From Anaerolineales bacterium HSG24 (GTDB lineage: Bacteria > Chloroflexota > Anaerolineae > 4572-78 > J111), in the NCBI GenBank assembly GCA_030377895.1, contig JAUCGB010000002.1, forward strand, positions 1 through 64,000: a stretch of DNA of 64,000 nucleotides. The letters are read 5' to 3'. Under the pieces are notes generated by a model. That model made no database searches. It was given only the letters and a program-made list of their open reading frames with translations, and was not told the origin of the DNA. The first letter of the stretch is position 1, and the number at the start of each line of letters is the position of its first letter. Below, piece after piece: positions 26,024-33,865 of this stretch. A program made the position numbers and the translations under genes.

Positions 26024-28816
26024 ATGACCACCAACCAACCCAACACAATGAGTCGTGACCAACTACTCACCATCATTAACCAAGCCAAGGCAGAAGGCCG
26101 AACAGAACTCAATTTGCATCGCAAAGGTATTTCCGAACTGCGTATTTCCGAACTGCCCGCCGAAATCGGACAGTTGACCAACCTGACATCCCTTTCCCTC
26201 TGGGATAATCAACTGAGCCAACTGCCCAACGAAATCGGACAGTTGACCAACCTGACATCCCTTTCCCTCAGTTATAATCAACTGAGCCAACTGCCCAACG
26301 AAATCGGACAGTTGACCAACCTGACAGACCTTTCCCTCCGTTCTAATCAACTGAGCCAACTGCCCGCCGAAATCGTCCAGTTGACCAACCTGACATCCCT
26401 TGACCTCCGTTCTAATCAACTGAGCCAACTGCCCGCCGAAATCGTCCAGTTGACCAACCTGACATCCCTTTACCTCAGTGATAATCAACTGAGCCAACTG
26501 CCCGCCGAAATCGTCCAGTTGACCAACCTGACATCCCTTTACCTCAGTTTTAATCAACTGAGCCAACTGCCCGCCGAAATCGTCCAGTTGACCAACCTGA
26601 CAGACCTTGACCTCAGTTATAATCAACTGAGCCAACTGCCCGCCGAAATCGGACAGTTGACCAACCTGACATCCCTTGACCTCCGTTCTAATCAACTGAG
26701 CCAACTGCCCGCCGAAATCGTCCAGTTGACCAACCTGACATCCCTTTACCTCAGTTTTAATCAACTGAGCCAACTGCCCGCCGAAATCGGACAGTTGACC
26801 AACCTGACATCCCTTTACCTCAGTTATAATCAACTGAGCCAACTGCCCGCCGAAATCGGACAGTTGACCAACCTGACATCCCTTAACCTCCGTTCTAATC
26901 AACTGAGCCAACTGCCCGCCGAAATCGGACAGTTGACCAACCTGACATCCCTTTCCCTCTGGGGTAATCAACTGAGCCAACTGCCTAACGAAATTGGACA
27001 GTTGACCAACCTGACATCCCTTGACCTCGACTTCAACCCCCTCAACCCAGCCATGCAAAGTGTTTATGAGGCTGGATTAAAAGAGCTACAAACCTACCTC
27101 CGCAGTTTGGAAGATAATGCCGAGCCGTTGTATGAAGCCAAGTTGGTTTTGGTCGGTGAGGGAGGGGTTGGTAAGACAACCCTGCTCAAAGCGTTGACCG
27201 ATCAGGATCCGCAAGCCAACGAACCGACCACGCATGGAGTCGAGATTGCCTTAGAGCCGTTGTATCTAAATCACCCGACGCAAGATGGAGTCGAGATTCA
27301 GTTTAATGCATGGGATTTTGGCGGGCAGGAGATTTATCGAGTCACCCATCAGTTTTTCTTTAGTGAGCGGGCCATCTATCTGCTGGTTTGGGAGCCGCGC
27401 AAAGGGGTGCAACAGTGCCAAGTCGAAGATTGGCTCAAGATGATTCAGTTGCGGGTCGGCGAGGGGGCGCGGGTGATTATCGTCTCCACCCATTGCTGTA
27501 CCGGCGAGCGTATCGCTCGAATCGATGAGCCGGTCTTTCGGCGGGATTATGGGAAGATGATTGTCGATTTTATCGAGGTGGACAGTTTGGTTGATGACGA
27601 GGCAACGGGCGACAAAATAGGCATGGCCCAACTCAAGAAGACCATTGCCAAGGCGGCTAAGGATTTGACCCATGTTGGCATGTTGTTCAACCGCGATTGG
27701 CGGGCGGCGCGGGATGAACTACTTTCTCTAACCGAACCTCGCCTGCCCTATCAGGAATTTGCCGCCGTCTGTCAAACGCACGGCCTCAACGAGATCGCCA
27801 CCAAAACGCTGGCCACCCTCATGCATGATCTGGGCTACATCGTCTATTATGGCGACGACGAACATCTGAAAGAGGATGTGGTCTTACAACCGGAATGGCT
27901 GACCAAGGCCATCGGCTTTGTGTTGGAGGATCGGATCACCAATCAGATGGAAGGTATCCTGCTCGACAATCGCCTCAAAGATGTTTGGTTGAATCATGCC
28001 TTTGCCAATGAACCTCACTACGAATCGTTTCTTTATCCCTTCTTTTTACGGCTCATGGAAAAATATGATGTCTCCTACCGCTTGGAGGAGGGCAACGCTA
28101 GTCTGGTGGCTCAACAGGTTCCGCAAGTTCGGCCCGCTCTGCCTTGGTTGCCGGAGGAGGATATCGCCCCCAACCAGCGCAGAATCTCTCTGGTCTGTGT
28201 GCTGGATGATCTGCCACCCGGCCTCGTGCCGTGGATGATTGTCCGCACCCATGATTATGCCTATCAGCAACCCGCCTCGGACAATCAGGTTCATCTCCTC
28301 CATTGGCAAAAGGGCATGTTTTTGCGCCATCATGATCATGGTCAGGCCATGTTAGAGCTACGGGGTCGGGAGTTCCATCTTTATGTTGAGGCAGTTTGGC
28401 CTCAATATTTCATGAATGTGCTTCACCAAACCTTACAGACTCTGATAACCGATAACTGGCCCGGCTTGCAGGATCGGTATGAGTTTACCGCGCCATGTGC
28501 CAATCCAGAATATTCCCGACCCGTCCTCATAGAGTGTCATGATCCCATCACCGCTCAGACTCTGGGGATCGGCAGGATCATGTCGGTAATGGACAAATGT
28601 TTCAGTCTCGGGGTCAAAGCGGTTCAACCCACCACCGCTGGTGCCGACCCAGATAACACCTGTCCTATCGGTGAGGACTGCATATATCAAATCGGAACTC
28701 AGACTCTCTGGTTTGTCGGGATCATTCAGATAATACGTCCATGTTTCTCGGTCTCTGCTGTCTCGGTCAAGACGACTCAGGCCACCTCCGTTTGTGCCTA
28801 TCCAAAATATTCCTGA
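26024..28816 (+). CDS. LRR-Roc-COR GTPase with a replaced C-terminus
   Basis: A 930-aa protein. About 13 leucine-rich repeats of 23 residues (LSQLPAEIGQLTNLTSLSLW-like) fill residues 25-345; at DNA level they are nearly identical 69-bp units. A Roc GTPase follows with P-loop GEGGVGKTT (about 375-383) and WDFGGQE switch II, then a COR domain to about 800. From about 28485 the reading frame runs antisense through the propeller gene of the other strand, so the last 110 residues are not native. Roco proteins act as dimeric GTP switches; LRRs bind partners; the target here is unknown. No Shine-Dalgarno site is seen before the ATG. Confidence 0.88.
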   Translation: MTTNQPNTMSRDQLLTIINQAKAEGRTELNLHRKGISELRISELPAEIGQLTNLTSLSLWDNQLSQLPNEIGQLTNLTSLSLSYNQLSQLPNEIGQLTNLTDLSLRSNQLSQLPAEIVQLTNLTSLDLRSNQLSQLPAEIVQLTNLTSLYLSDNQLSQLPAEIVQLTNLTSLYLSFNQLSQLPAEIVQLTNLTDLDLSYNQLSQLPAEIGQLTNLTSLDLRSNQLSQLPAEIVQLTNLTSLYLSFNQLSQLPAEIGQLTNLTSLYLSYNQLSQLPAEIGQLTNLTSLNLRSNQLSQLPAEIGQLTNLTSLSLWGNQLSQLPNEIGQLTNLTSLDLDFNPLNPAMQSVYEAGLKELQTYLRSLEDNAEPLYEAKLVLVGEGGVGKTTLLKALTDQDPQANEPTTHGVEIALEPLYLNHPTQDGVEIQFNAWDFGGQEIYRVTHQFFFSERAIYLLVWEPRKGVQQCQVEDWLKMIQLRVGEGARVIIVSTHCCTGERIARIDEPVFRRDYGKMIVDFIEVDSLVDDEATGDKIGMAQLKKTIAKAAKDLTHVGMLFNRDWRAARDELLSLTEPRLPYQEFAAVCQTHGLNEIATKTLATLMHDLGYIVYYGDDEHLKEDVVLQPEWLTKAIGFVLEDRITNQMEGILLDNRLKDVWLNHAFANEPHYESFLYPFFLRLMEKYDVSYRLEEGNASLVAQQVPQVRPALPWLPEEDIAPNQRRISLVCVLDDLPPGLVPWMIVRTHDYAYQQPASDNQVHLLHWQKGMFLRHHDHGQAMLELRGREFHLYVEAVWPQYFMNVLHQTLQTLITDNWPGLQDRYEFTAPCANPEYSRPVLIECHDPITAQTLGIGRIMSVMDKCFSLGVKAVQPTTAGADPDNTCPIGEDCIYQIGTQTLWFVGIIQIIRPCFSVSAVSVKTTQATSVCAYPKYS

Positions 28817-30007
28817 AGGGTTTTCGTTGATACTCCAAACATTAAAACTCAGACTGTCGGAAATTACCGGATGGTTGTGGTAATTTCGGAACATTTTCTT
28901 CTCTGGGTTAAAGAGATTGATTCCGCCGTTTTCAGTGCCGACCCATATCAGGCCCGAGCTGTCTTCATAGAGCGAAGAGATGGTATTATAGCTCAAGCCG
29001 CTGGGTAGGGTTGAATTGTACGTATGGTGGACAAATGTTTCTGTATCCCGATTGAACAGATCAATTCCGTTATTGGTAGCGATCCAGAGCGTACCCGTCC
29101 GATCTTGCATAATCATATTGATATTATTGTCATTCAGGCTATTCGGATCCGTTGGATTATGTTGGTAATGTCTGAATGTTTCCGTGTCCCGATCAAACAG
29201 ATCGAGTCCCTCACCTGTTGTGCCAACCCAGAACGCGCCCGCTTGATCCTCGCATATTGTCTGTACCCTATCGTGACTCAGGCTATGGGGATTTTCAGGA
29301 TCATGCTGATAGCGGAGAAAAGTCTCGGTTTCTTGGTCAAAACGATTCAATCCGCCTTCTGTACCAATCCACAGAACTCCTGCCCGGTCCTCGTATATCA
29401 AATTAACAAGATCATGCCCTATCGTTGCTGGATTGTCGGGGTCGTGCCGATAATGGGTGAATCTCCCTGTCTGTCGGTCAAAGCGATTCAGTCCGCCGCC
29501 ATTGGCGCCGACCCAGAGCGTTCCGCTCCGGTCCTCAAAAATCGCGTAGATACTGTCATGGCTTAGGCTGTGAGGATCATCAGGATCGTGCTGATAGCGG
29601 ATAAACGTCTCTGTTTCTCGGTCAAACATATTCAGCCCACCACTCAATGTTCCGACCCAGATGTTGTCGGCCCGATCTTTATACAAGCCCCTAATCGTAT
29701 TATTACTTAAGCTGTCGGGATCGTCCGGATCATGCTGATAGACCTTAAATTCGTGTCCGTCATACCTGTTCAGACCGTCAAACGTACCAAACCACATAAA
29801 TCCTGCATCATCCTGGACAATGCTTGCTACATAGTCGTTTGAAAGGCCGTCTTCGACAGTGATGTGGTCGAATATGATAGGGAAATTCACTCTTGTTGAA
29901 GAGCCATCGCCACCTTGTGCGGATACAGGTTGAGCTAAAACTGACATGCTCAGGACAATGCACAGTAGAACTGTTTTGTATAATGTTCTCATTTTACTTT
30001 TCTCCAT
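28433..30007 (-). CDS. Two-component propeller protein, truncated
   Basis: A 524-aa protein with signal peptide (about 1-31, ending SAQGG) and about nine Reg_prop repeats (GTLWVGANGGGLNRFDRQT-like). It breaks off after WIGTWRG and ends with KLIPILQAGPVIGYQSL, which is the antisense of the LRR-Roc gene. The second half of a normal sensor (Y_Y_Y, TM, histidine kinase; compare the gene at 9902) is missing. It may still be exported but cannot signal alone. Best described as a truncated or decaying gene. The start MEKSKMRTLYK could also be the second Met. Confidence 0.82.
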   Translation of the reverse strand: MEKSKMRTLYKTVLLCIVLSMSVLAQPVSAQGGDGSSTRVNFPIIFDHITVEDGLSNDYVASIVQDDAGFMWFGTFDGLNRYDGHEFKVYQHDPDDPDSLSNNTIRGLYKDRADNIWVGTLSGGLNMFDRETETFIRYQHDPDDPHSLSHDSIYAIFEDRSGTLWVGANGGGLNRFDRQTGRFTHYRHDPDNPATIGHDLVNLIYEDRAGVLWIGTEGGLNRFDQETETFLRYQHDPENPHSLSHDRVQTICEDQAGAFWVGTTGEGLDLFDRDTETFRHYQHNPTDPNSLNDNNINMIMQDRTGTLWIATNNGIDLFNRDTETFVHHTYNSTLPSGLSYNTISSLYEDSSGLIWVGTENGGINLFNPEKKMFRNYHNHPVISDSLSFNVWSINENPSGIFWIGTNGGGLSRLDRDSRDRETWTYYLNDPDKPESLSSDLIYAVLTDRTGVIWVGTSGGGLNRFDPETETFVHYRHDPADPQSLSGDGIMTLYEDGSGIFWIGTWRGKLIPILQAGPVIGYQSL

Positions 30008-30025
30008 GTTTCATAAATTAAATTG

Positions 30026-30114
30026 GTAGTCCTGCACATGTAGTGATCACCTACCCGCAAGTTCTAAACTGGCGGGTAGGTAACTGACATATATCACTAC
30101 TTCTGCACCACTAT
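30026..30114. mobile_element. Family B MITE-like palindrome, inverted copy (89 bp)
   Basis: GTAGTCCTGCACATGTAGTG to ACTTCTGCACCACTAT, with the CTACCCGCAAG hairpin. It lies about 20 bp before the propeller gene start and differs by a few bases from the copies at 1347 and 62821. Confidence 0.75.
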
Positions 30115-30176
30115 CGGTTAATAGAATGATAGCCTCACTCTTTCAATAACGCCAATAAAACCATGCTACTTCAGAA

Positions 30177-30461
30177 CTGGGCATGGTTCAAAATGAAGGA
30201 CTTCATCTTTACAAATTAGGTATGGCGATAGATTACGTAGGGGCTAGGTAAGGCGGCAAGTATCATGGTTTGAAATCAGAACTTTCATCCGCCTTACCTC
30301 GCCCGTAGCCCACAGGGAACGCTATCTCCGAGTAAACGGGCGAGGCAGGGGCGGAGCGGAGATGGTCGCACATTCCAAGTCTAGACCGCCCCCCTACGGG
30401 TAGCCCCTACCGGACATCGCAATTTGTAAAGATCATTCACCTCAAAATGAACCATGCCCAG
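30177..30461. repeat. Family E long palindromic repeat, copy 1
   Basis: Outer arms CTGGGCATGGTTCA / TGAACCATGCCCAG and ATCTTTACAAATT / AATTTGTAAAGAT, inner arms GTAGGGGCTAGGTAAGGCGG / CCCTACGGGTAGCCCCTAC. Copy 2 at about 33236-33600 is split by a family D element. Confidence 0.7.
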
Positions 30462-30486
30462 AACTGAAAACTGAAAAATAAAAAAA

Positions 30487-30518
30487 GCGTCTCGTTTCCG
30501 GTTTGGGAACGAGACGCT
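30487..30518 (-). terminator. Bidirectional hairpin terminator, probably of xisI
   Basis: GCGTCTCGTT... with complementary ...AACGAGACGC and A-tracts/T-tracts on both sides. On the minus strand it follows xisI. It is also a member of the GTTCCCAAAC palindrome family. Confidence 0.6.
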
Positions 30519-30554
30519 TTTTTTATTTTTTCTTTTTCATGCCAACCATGCCAC

Positions 30555-30587
30555 CACCTGCGAGGTCAAAAACAGACCTCGCAGGTG
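30555..30587. repeat. CACCTGCGAGGTC palindrome
   Basis: 33-bp inverted repeat, CACCTGCGAGGTC and GACCTCGCAGGTG around AAAAACA. Confidence 0.65.
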
Positions 30588-30636
30588 ACGTGAATAAAAC
30601 ATTCAAGATTGAGGAGGTTTTTGATTGACGATTCGT

Positions 30637-30806
30637 ATGACCGCTAATCCAGTTGGCGCGAATGAGGGGTCTCTGAAAACAGTTCGGTTTCTGCGAGTGA
30701 CAATTCGCGGGTTTTTGGATTAGCGGTCATAGTTGGATATTCATTTTTCAGAGCAGAATTTGCAGAATAATAGAATAAAATTCTCCCGTTCTGTAGATTC
30801 TGCTCT
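30637..30806. repeat. Family K palindrome followed by family J copy 3
   Basis: ATGACCGCTAATCCA and TGGATTAGCGGTCAT are the ends of K (30637-30730); J (AGAGCAGAATT...) is at 30750-30806. A K fragment is also at 34278-34320. The open frame across this stretch is a repeat translation, not a gene. Confidence 0.65.
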
Positions 30807-30920
30807 AATGTTACGTTTTCAGAGCGATTCGCATGTTCGTAAACCGCTACAGGGAGGAGTAAAACATTGACCAAAAAACCATTCGTAAAGGGCACAAAAT
30901 CAGCGAACTTACCATGAATC

Positions 30921-31262
30921 CTACGCTACTGCAAACTCAGTATGTTGGCGCATCTCTGGCGGATGGAAGGCTAAGACAATATCCTCTCGTGGTACTCTTG
31001 CCTGTAACAAATCGGTAGCGATTCCATCTTCTGTCCAATCTTCTTCGATATATATTTTGTTATACCGTAAACGTATATGAATTATGATACCACGTACACG
31101 TCCTCGGTCTGTCCAACCAACTTTAAACAGAAAATAATTATCACGCTGTTCATCAAAAGCGACATCTGTTTCTATTTCTGGGCGGGGGTATCGATTAATT
31201 AAATCAGCGTGTCTTTGTAGCGTATCTTTAACAAGAGTACGATATTTAGTTACTCTATCCAT
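30921..31262 (-). CDS. xisI: XisI family protein (fdxN-element excision controlling factor)
   Basis: A 113-aa protein if begun at MDRVTKYR (31262), with AGGAG upstream; the longer frame to 31316 is unlikely because family members are about 110 residues. Family signatures: PEIETDVAFDEQRDNYFLFKVGW, then IHIRLRYNKIYIEEDWTEDG, VPREDIVLAFHPP and the end TEFAVA. XisI was named for excision of the fdxN element in heterocystous cyanobacteria and is usually encoded next to xisH. Here no xisH is present; a family D element begins 58 bp upstream of the start, where xisH would be expected. Its biochemical role is not settled. Confidence 0.9.
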   Translation of the reverse strand: MDRVTKYRTLVKDTLQRHADLINRYPRPEIETDVAFDEQRDNYFLFKVGWTDRGRVRGIIIHIRLRYNKIYIEEDWTEDGIATDLLQARVPREDIVLAFHPPEMRQHTEFAVA

Positions 31263-31320
31263 GTTACAACGGTCTCCTGTGCTATATTGACCATGTTGGT
31301 CATGAGAGTGGTTCAATCTT

Positions 31321-31460
31321 CTTGCTACCCGACAAGTAGTTTAGGGAAAGCTAAAACGGTAACACGAGATTCACGGAGATACACAGAGAAAAAATAAATC
31401 TCTTTTTTAAAAAACTCTGTGTTAATTAGCCTAGTCTAAAAATTTTTGTCGGGTAGTAAG
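31321..31460. mobile_element. Family D MITE-like palindrome, copy 3
   Basis: CTTGCTACCCGACAAGTAG to TTTTGTCGGGTAGTAAG, 140 bp, abutting xisI on one side and the structured-RNA cassette on the other. No target duplication is visible. Confidence 0.7.
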
Positions 31461-31502
31461 TCGAAACGCGCAACGCCTCTTTTTCATTAACTACTCGCCA
31501 AT

Positions 31503-31531
31503 TTGCCAATTCACCAAAACTGTATTACAAT
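31503..31531 (+). promoter_or_regulatory. Candidate promoter of the structured RNA, copy 2
   Basis: TTGCCA, 17 bp, TACAAT. The same pair at the same distance occurs in copy 1; in copy 3 the -10 region reads TTATACT. It would start an RNA of about 275 nt ending at the terminator. Confidence 0.4.
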
Positions 31532-31537
31532 TCAGCC

Positions 31538-31812
31538 ACGTTAAAACTTACTTTCTATTTGGATGGAGTCACTCCCCATAACGAGGAGCAGACTCCAAAC
31601 TCCACTCGGTGAGATCATCACCGTGAGGCGAGACCGATTATAACATTGTGTTTGTCGTTAGGCAGACAGTTCGGCTACCCTGTACGTAAATAAGCATGGC
31701 CTTATAAGCGCCATCCCAAACGGCAGGGCGGCTAAACAACTTGTCCAACAGAACCCATGTTACAGACTGGAATCTATACCTCCACGGTGATTGCACCGTG
31801 GAGGTTTTTTAT
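31538..31812 (+). ncRNA. Putative structured RNA, cassette copy 2
   Basis: Same conserved block as 24957-25212. Hairpins GGAGTC/GACTCC (31565 on), CGGTGA-GATCA-TCACCG (about 31607-31623), long imperfect stem 31641-31762, and terminator 31779-31810. The block is shared with copy 1 out to 31461 (about 350 bp). A conserved 50-bp stretch (AAAAAAGGAGGTTAGAGGAG...) follows the terminator in all copies. The linked small gene is 830 bp downstream because a TA-target element, an F2 palindrome and two 103-bp elements lie between. Confidence 0.6.
31779..31810 (+). terminator. Intrinsic terminator of the structured RNA, copy 2
   Basis: Perfect 11-bp stem CCTCCACGGTG, loop ATTG, then six T. In RNA sense copies 1 and 3 have the loop CAAT, the reverse complement. 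Confidence 0.85.
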
Positions 31813-31957
31813 TTCTATATTTCTTTGTTTTAGTACATAGGAATAAAAAAGGAGGTTAGAGGAGAGCGCAGGGAATATTTCGGAGGTTGCTTGTCACTTT
31901 TCACATGTCGGCATGGTTCATTCTCCGTTAAGTTTGCTTTACAAATAAAACATTGTA

Positions 31958-32055
31958 TAGATGTTCAGATAAACATTTTCAGCCGTTACCTTCCCGCAAG
32001 TTTAGAACTTGCGGGAAGGTTGGTCTTGAATTGAAAACCATTATCTGAAAGACTG
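31958..32055. mobile_element. Family H element (98 bp) inserted at TA
   Basis: Ends TAGATGTTCAGATAA and, inverted, CAGTCTTTCAGATAA, flanked by TA on both sides. The inverted sister locus near 48021 lacks it and reads straight across (CACCTACAATGG), which gives the empty site. The middle is a CTTCCCGCAAG hairpin. Confidence 0.8.
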
Positions 32056-32155
32056 TAGGTGACGCTTGTAGCGTCACTAGTTGCTAAATAAACGCCGTAA
32101 TACCCCCAAGCAATACAGGCGAACGGTCATTGTCACGCTACAAGCGTGACCTACA
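32054..32155. repeat. F2 palindrome in cassette copy 2 (102 bp)
   Basis: TGTAGGTGACGCTTGTAGCG and CGCTACAAGCGTGACCTACA arms. Other copies 33101-33201 and 47924-48025. Confidence 0.75.
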
Positions 32156-32179
32156 TCGTCTTGTGCATGTTTGAGGAGT

Positions 32180-32234
32180 TCGCCTTCGACAAGTTCAGGC
32201 TACGTCTCGTCGCCTGAGCTTGTCGAAGGCGAAA
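32180..32234. repeat. REP-like TTCGACAAGCTCAGG palindrome
   Basis: TTCGCCTTCGACAAG...CTTGTCGAAGGCGAA hairpin, mirrored in cassette copy 3 at 47847-47900. Confidence 0.65.
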
Positions 32235-32291
32235 CGGGCAACTTATTTAATTTCCGATTCCTAAATAGGTTAATCGTTGCTCTACGAAATA

Positions 32292-32394
32292 GGCTATCAA
32301 CTTAACGTGCGACAGATAATATCGTAACACAGTCTTTAGACTGTGCGGCACAGGCTGAAGCATGTGCTACATGTCTCGGCTTACGTTGATAGCC
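32292..32394. mobile_element. Family I 103-bp palindromic element, unit 1
   Basis: Ends GGCTATCAAC and GTTGATAGCC. ACGAAATA lies directly on both sides (32284-32291, 32395-32402), an 8-bp target duplication. It contains the CACAGTCTTTAGACTGTG hairpin. Confidence 0.72.
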
Positions 32395-32433
32395 ACGAAA
32401 TATGAAGAACAACGATACAGTTATGAATAGCAG

Positions 32434-32536
32434 GGCTATCAACTTAACGTGCGACAGATAATATCGTAACACAGTCTTTAGACTGTGCGGCACAGGCTGA
32501 AGCATGTGCTACATGTCTCGGCTTACGTTGATAGCC
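32434..32536. mobile_element. Family I 103-bp palindromic element, unit 2
   Basis: Essentially the same as unit 1, in direct orientation 39 bp further on; the pair is probably a tandem duplication. Both units also occur in cassette copy 3. Confidence 0.7.
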
Positions 32537-32641
32537 ACGAAATATGAAGAATAGCAGAACAGGCAAAGCAAGCATTGCATTCCGCCTGCAACTCATAATT
32601 CTTCATTTTTCATTCCTAATTCTTACAAAGGAGGTAAAACC

Positions 32642-32920
32642 GTGAGTACAGAATCAATCAAAAAGCTATTGAACAAGTGGCAAGTAGAAGACCTGACCAT
32701 CGAGATGGCGATAGGGCATCAGCTTCAACATATAAGCATGTTACACGATACCGACCGTCAAGCTAACATCCAGCGTCATCAAATGATGGTCATGCTCAAA
32801 GAGATTCAAACCACGCTCAAAAGTCTGCGGCACGATGTAGACGCGCTCATCGCCCATACGGGCATGCCGCCCACGCCCCCAAAAGGGAAGCGCGGGCCAA
32901 GAAAAAAAGATGGTGACTAG
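32642..32920 (+). CDS. Small coiled-coil basic-tail protein (cassette copy 2)
   Basis: A 92-aa protein of unknown function. GTG start with AAAGGAGGT 6 bp upstream. N-terminal block KKLLNKW...EMAIGHQLQHISML is shared with the 24512 paralogue; a helical middle with heptads (MVMLKEIQTTLKSLRHDV) and a C-terminal PPKGKRGPRKKDGD tail follow. It differs by one residue from the protein at 47171. The strong ribosome site, own terminator and threefold pairing with the same RNA argue for a real gene. A nucleic-acid binding or RNA-partner role is only suggested by the tail and the linkage. Confidence 0.75.
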   Translation: MSTESIKKLLNKWQVEDLTIEMAIGHQLQHISMLHDTDRQANIQRHQMMVMLKEIQTTLKSLRHDVDALIAHTGMPPTPPKGKRGPRKKDGD

Positions 32921-32961
32921 TCGTTAAAAAACGTCACCCATCGACATGCAACACAAAAAGG

Positions 32962-32990
32962 CGCGGGAAAGAACCCGCGTCTTTTTCTTT
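32962..32990 (+). terminator. Intrinsic terminator of the small gene
   Basis: CGCGGG-AAAGAA-CCCGCG stem followed by TCTTTTTCTTT. Confidence 0.8.
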
Positions 32991-33100
32991 GGGCATTGTA
33001 GTAAAAATAGTCAATTTGGGCAAATTGTTTGATACTGCGGAGATATTCAGACAGGTAAATTATGAGGCTAATATCGGGAAATTGGTCATCTCCTGATAGA

Positions 33101-33201
33101 TGTAGGTCACGCTTGTAGCGTGACAATAATCGTTCGCCTGTATTGCTTGAGGTATTATGGCGTTTATTTAGCAACTAGTGACGCTACAAGCGTCACCTAC
33201 A
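33101..33201. repeat. F2 palindrome, free-standing copy
   Basis: TGTAGGTCACGCTTGTAGCG...CGTCACCTACA, 101 bp; the open frame on the minus strand across it is not a gene. Confidence 0.7.
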
Positions 33202-33235
33202 ATGTTTTATTTGTAAAACAAACTCAACAGATAAT

Positions 33236-33600
33236 GAACCATGCCCACGTTTGGCAATCGTAGGGGCTAGGCAAGGCGGTGCTCAGTACCCGACAGAAAA
33301 GTTAGCAAAAACTAATTAGCACAGAGTTTCACAGAGGAACACGGAGATTCACAGAGAAAAAGCGATTTATTTTTTCCTCTGTGTTCCTCTGTGCATCTCT
33401 GTGAAACTCTGTGTTCCTGTTTTAGCTTTCCCTAAACTACTTTGTCGGGTAACAAGAGGCGGTGTAGCGTTGGTTTGAAATCAGAACTCCAATCCGCCTC
33501 GCCCTGAATCTACGGAATGACGGGCGACCCGTAGGGGGCGGAGAGAACATGGATGTATGTTCCAAAATCAGACCGCCTAGCCCCTACCATAATCTCCGAT
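33236..33600. repeat. Family E copy 2, split by a family D element
   Basis: GTAGGGGCTAGGCAAGGCGG to ACCGCCTAGCCCCTAC arms match 30177-30461. The D element at 33282-33456 interrupts it with an 8-bp duplication. Beyond it, 33601-33855 shows no gene or clear repeat. Confidence 0.7.
33282..33456. mobile_element. Family D MITE copy 4 (175 bp, 8-bp target duplication)
   Basis: AGGCGGTG directly before (33274-33281) and after (33457-33464). Ends CTCAGTACCCGACAG and, inverted, CTTGTTACCCGACAAAG. It lies inside family E, so it is the younger element. Confidence 0.85.
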
Positions 33601-33865
33601 GCAAACGCGCAAGTTATTAAAATCCTGTTCCAAGATATAAGAGGATATTTATGAGGACAAATCGTATTACAAATAAAAAATGGTAGGAAACGAAGAAGAA
33701 CCAAATCATTTTCAAAATAAAGGGTGCTGTTTTGCATCCTTGCGAACCTGTGCTAAGATTCGGAGATTATTATTGACTTGGCTCCCGACATGTCGAAAAT
33801 GCTCATTCCTAAGTTAACATGTTGGGTAGAGAAATCTGCAACCATTGTAATCTTTGGAGGTAATT

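Noticed and set aside
26063-27058. 331-aa open frame on the minus strand
   Set aside because: It is the antisense of the 69-bp LRR units and repeats with the same period; no start signal or family.
30644-30895. 83-aa minus-strand frame
   Set aside because: Built from family K and J palindromes; no coding character.
31538-31812. 6S RNA or tmRNA as identity of the structured RNA
   Set aside because: A long bulged hairpin is suggestive of 6S, but three copies in 24 kb linked to a small gene do not fit, and no tmRNA tag or tRNA-like ends are seen.
32302-32505. 67-aa frames here and at 47574-47777
   Set aside because: They translate the 103-bp palindromic family I units; no ribosome site.
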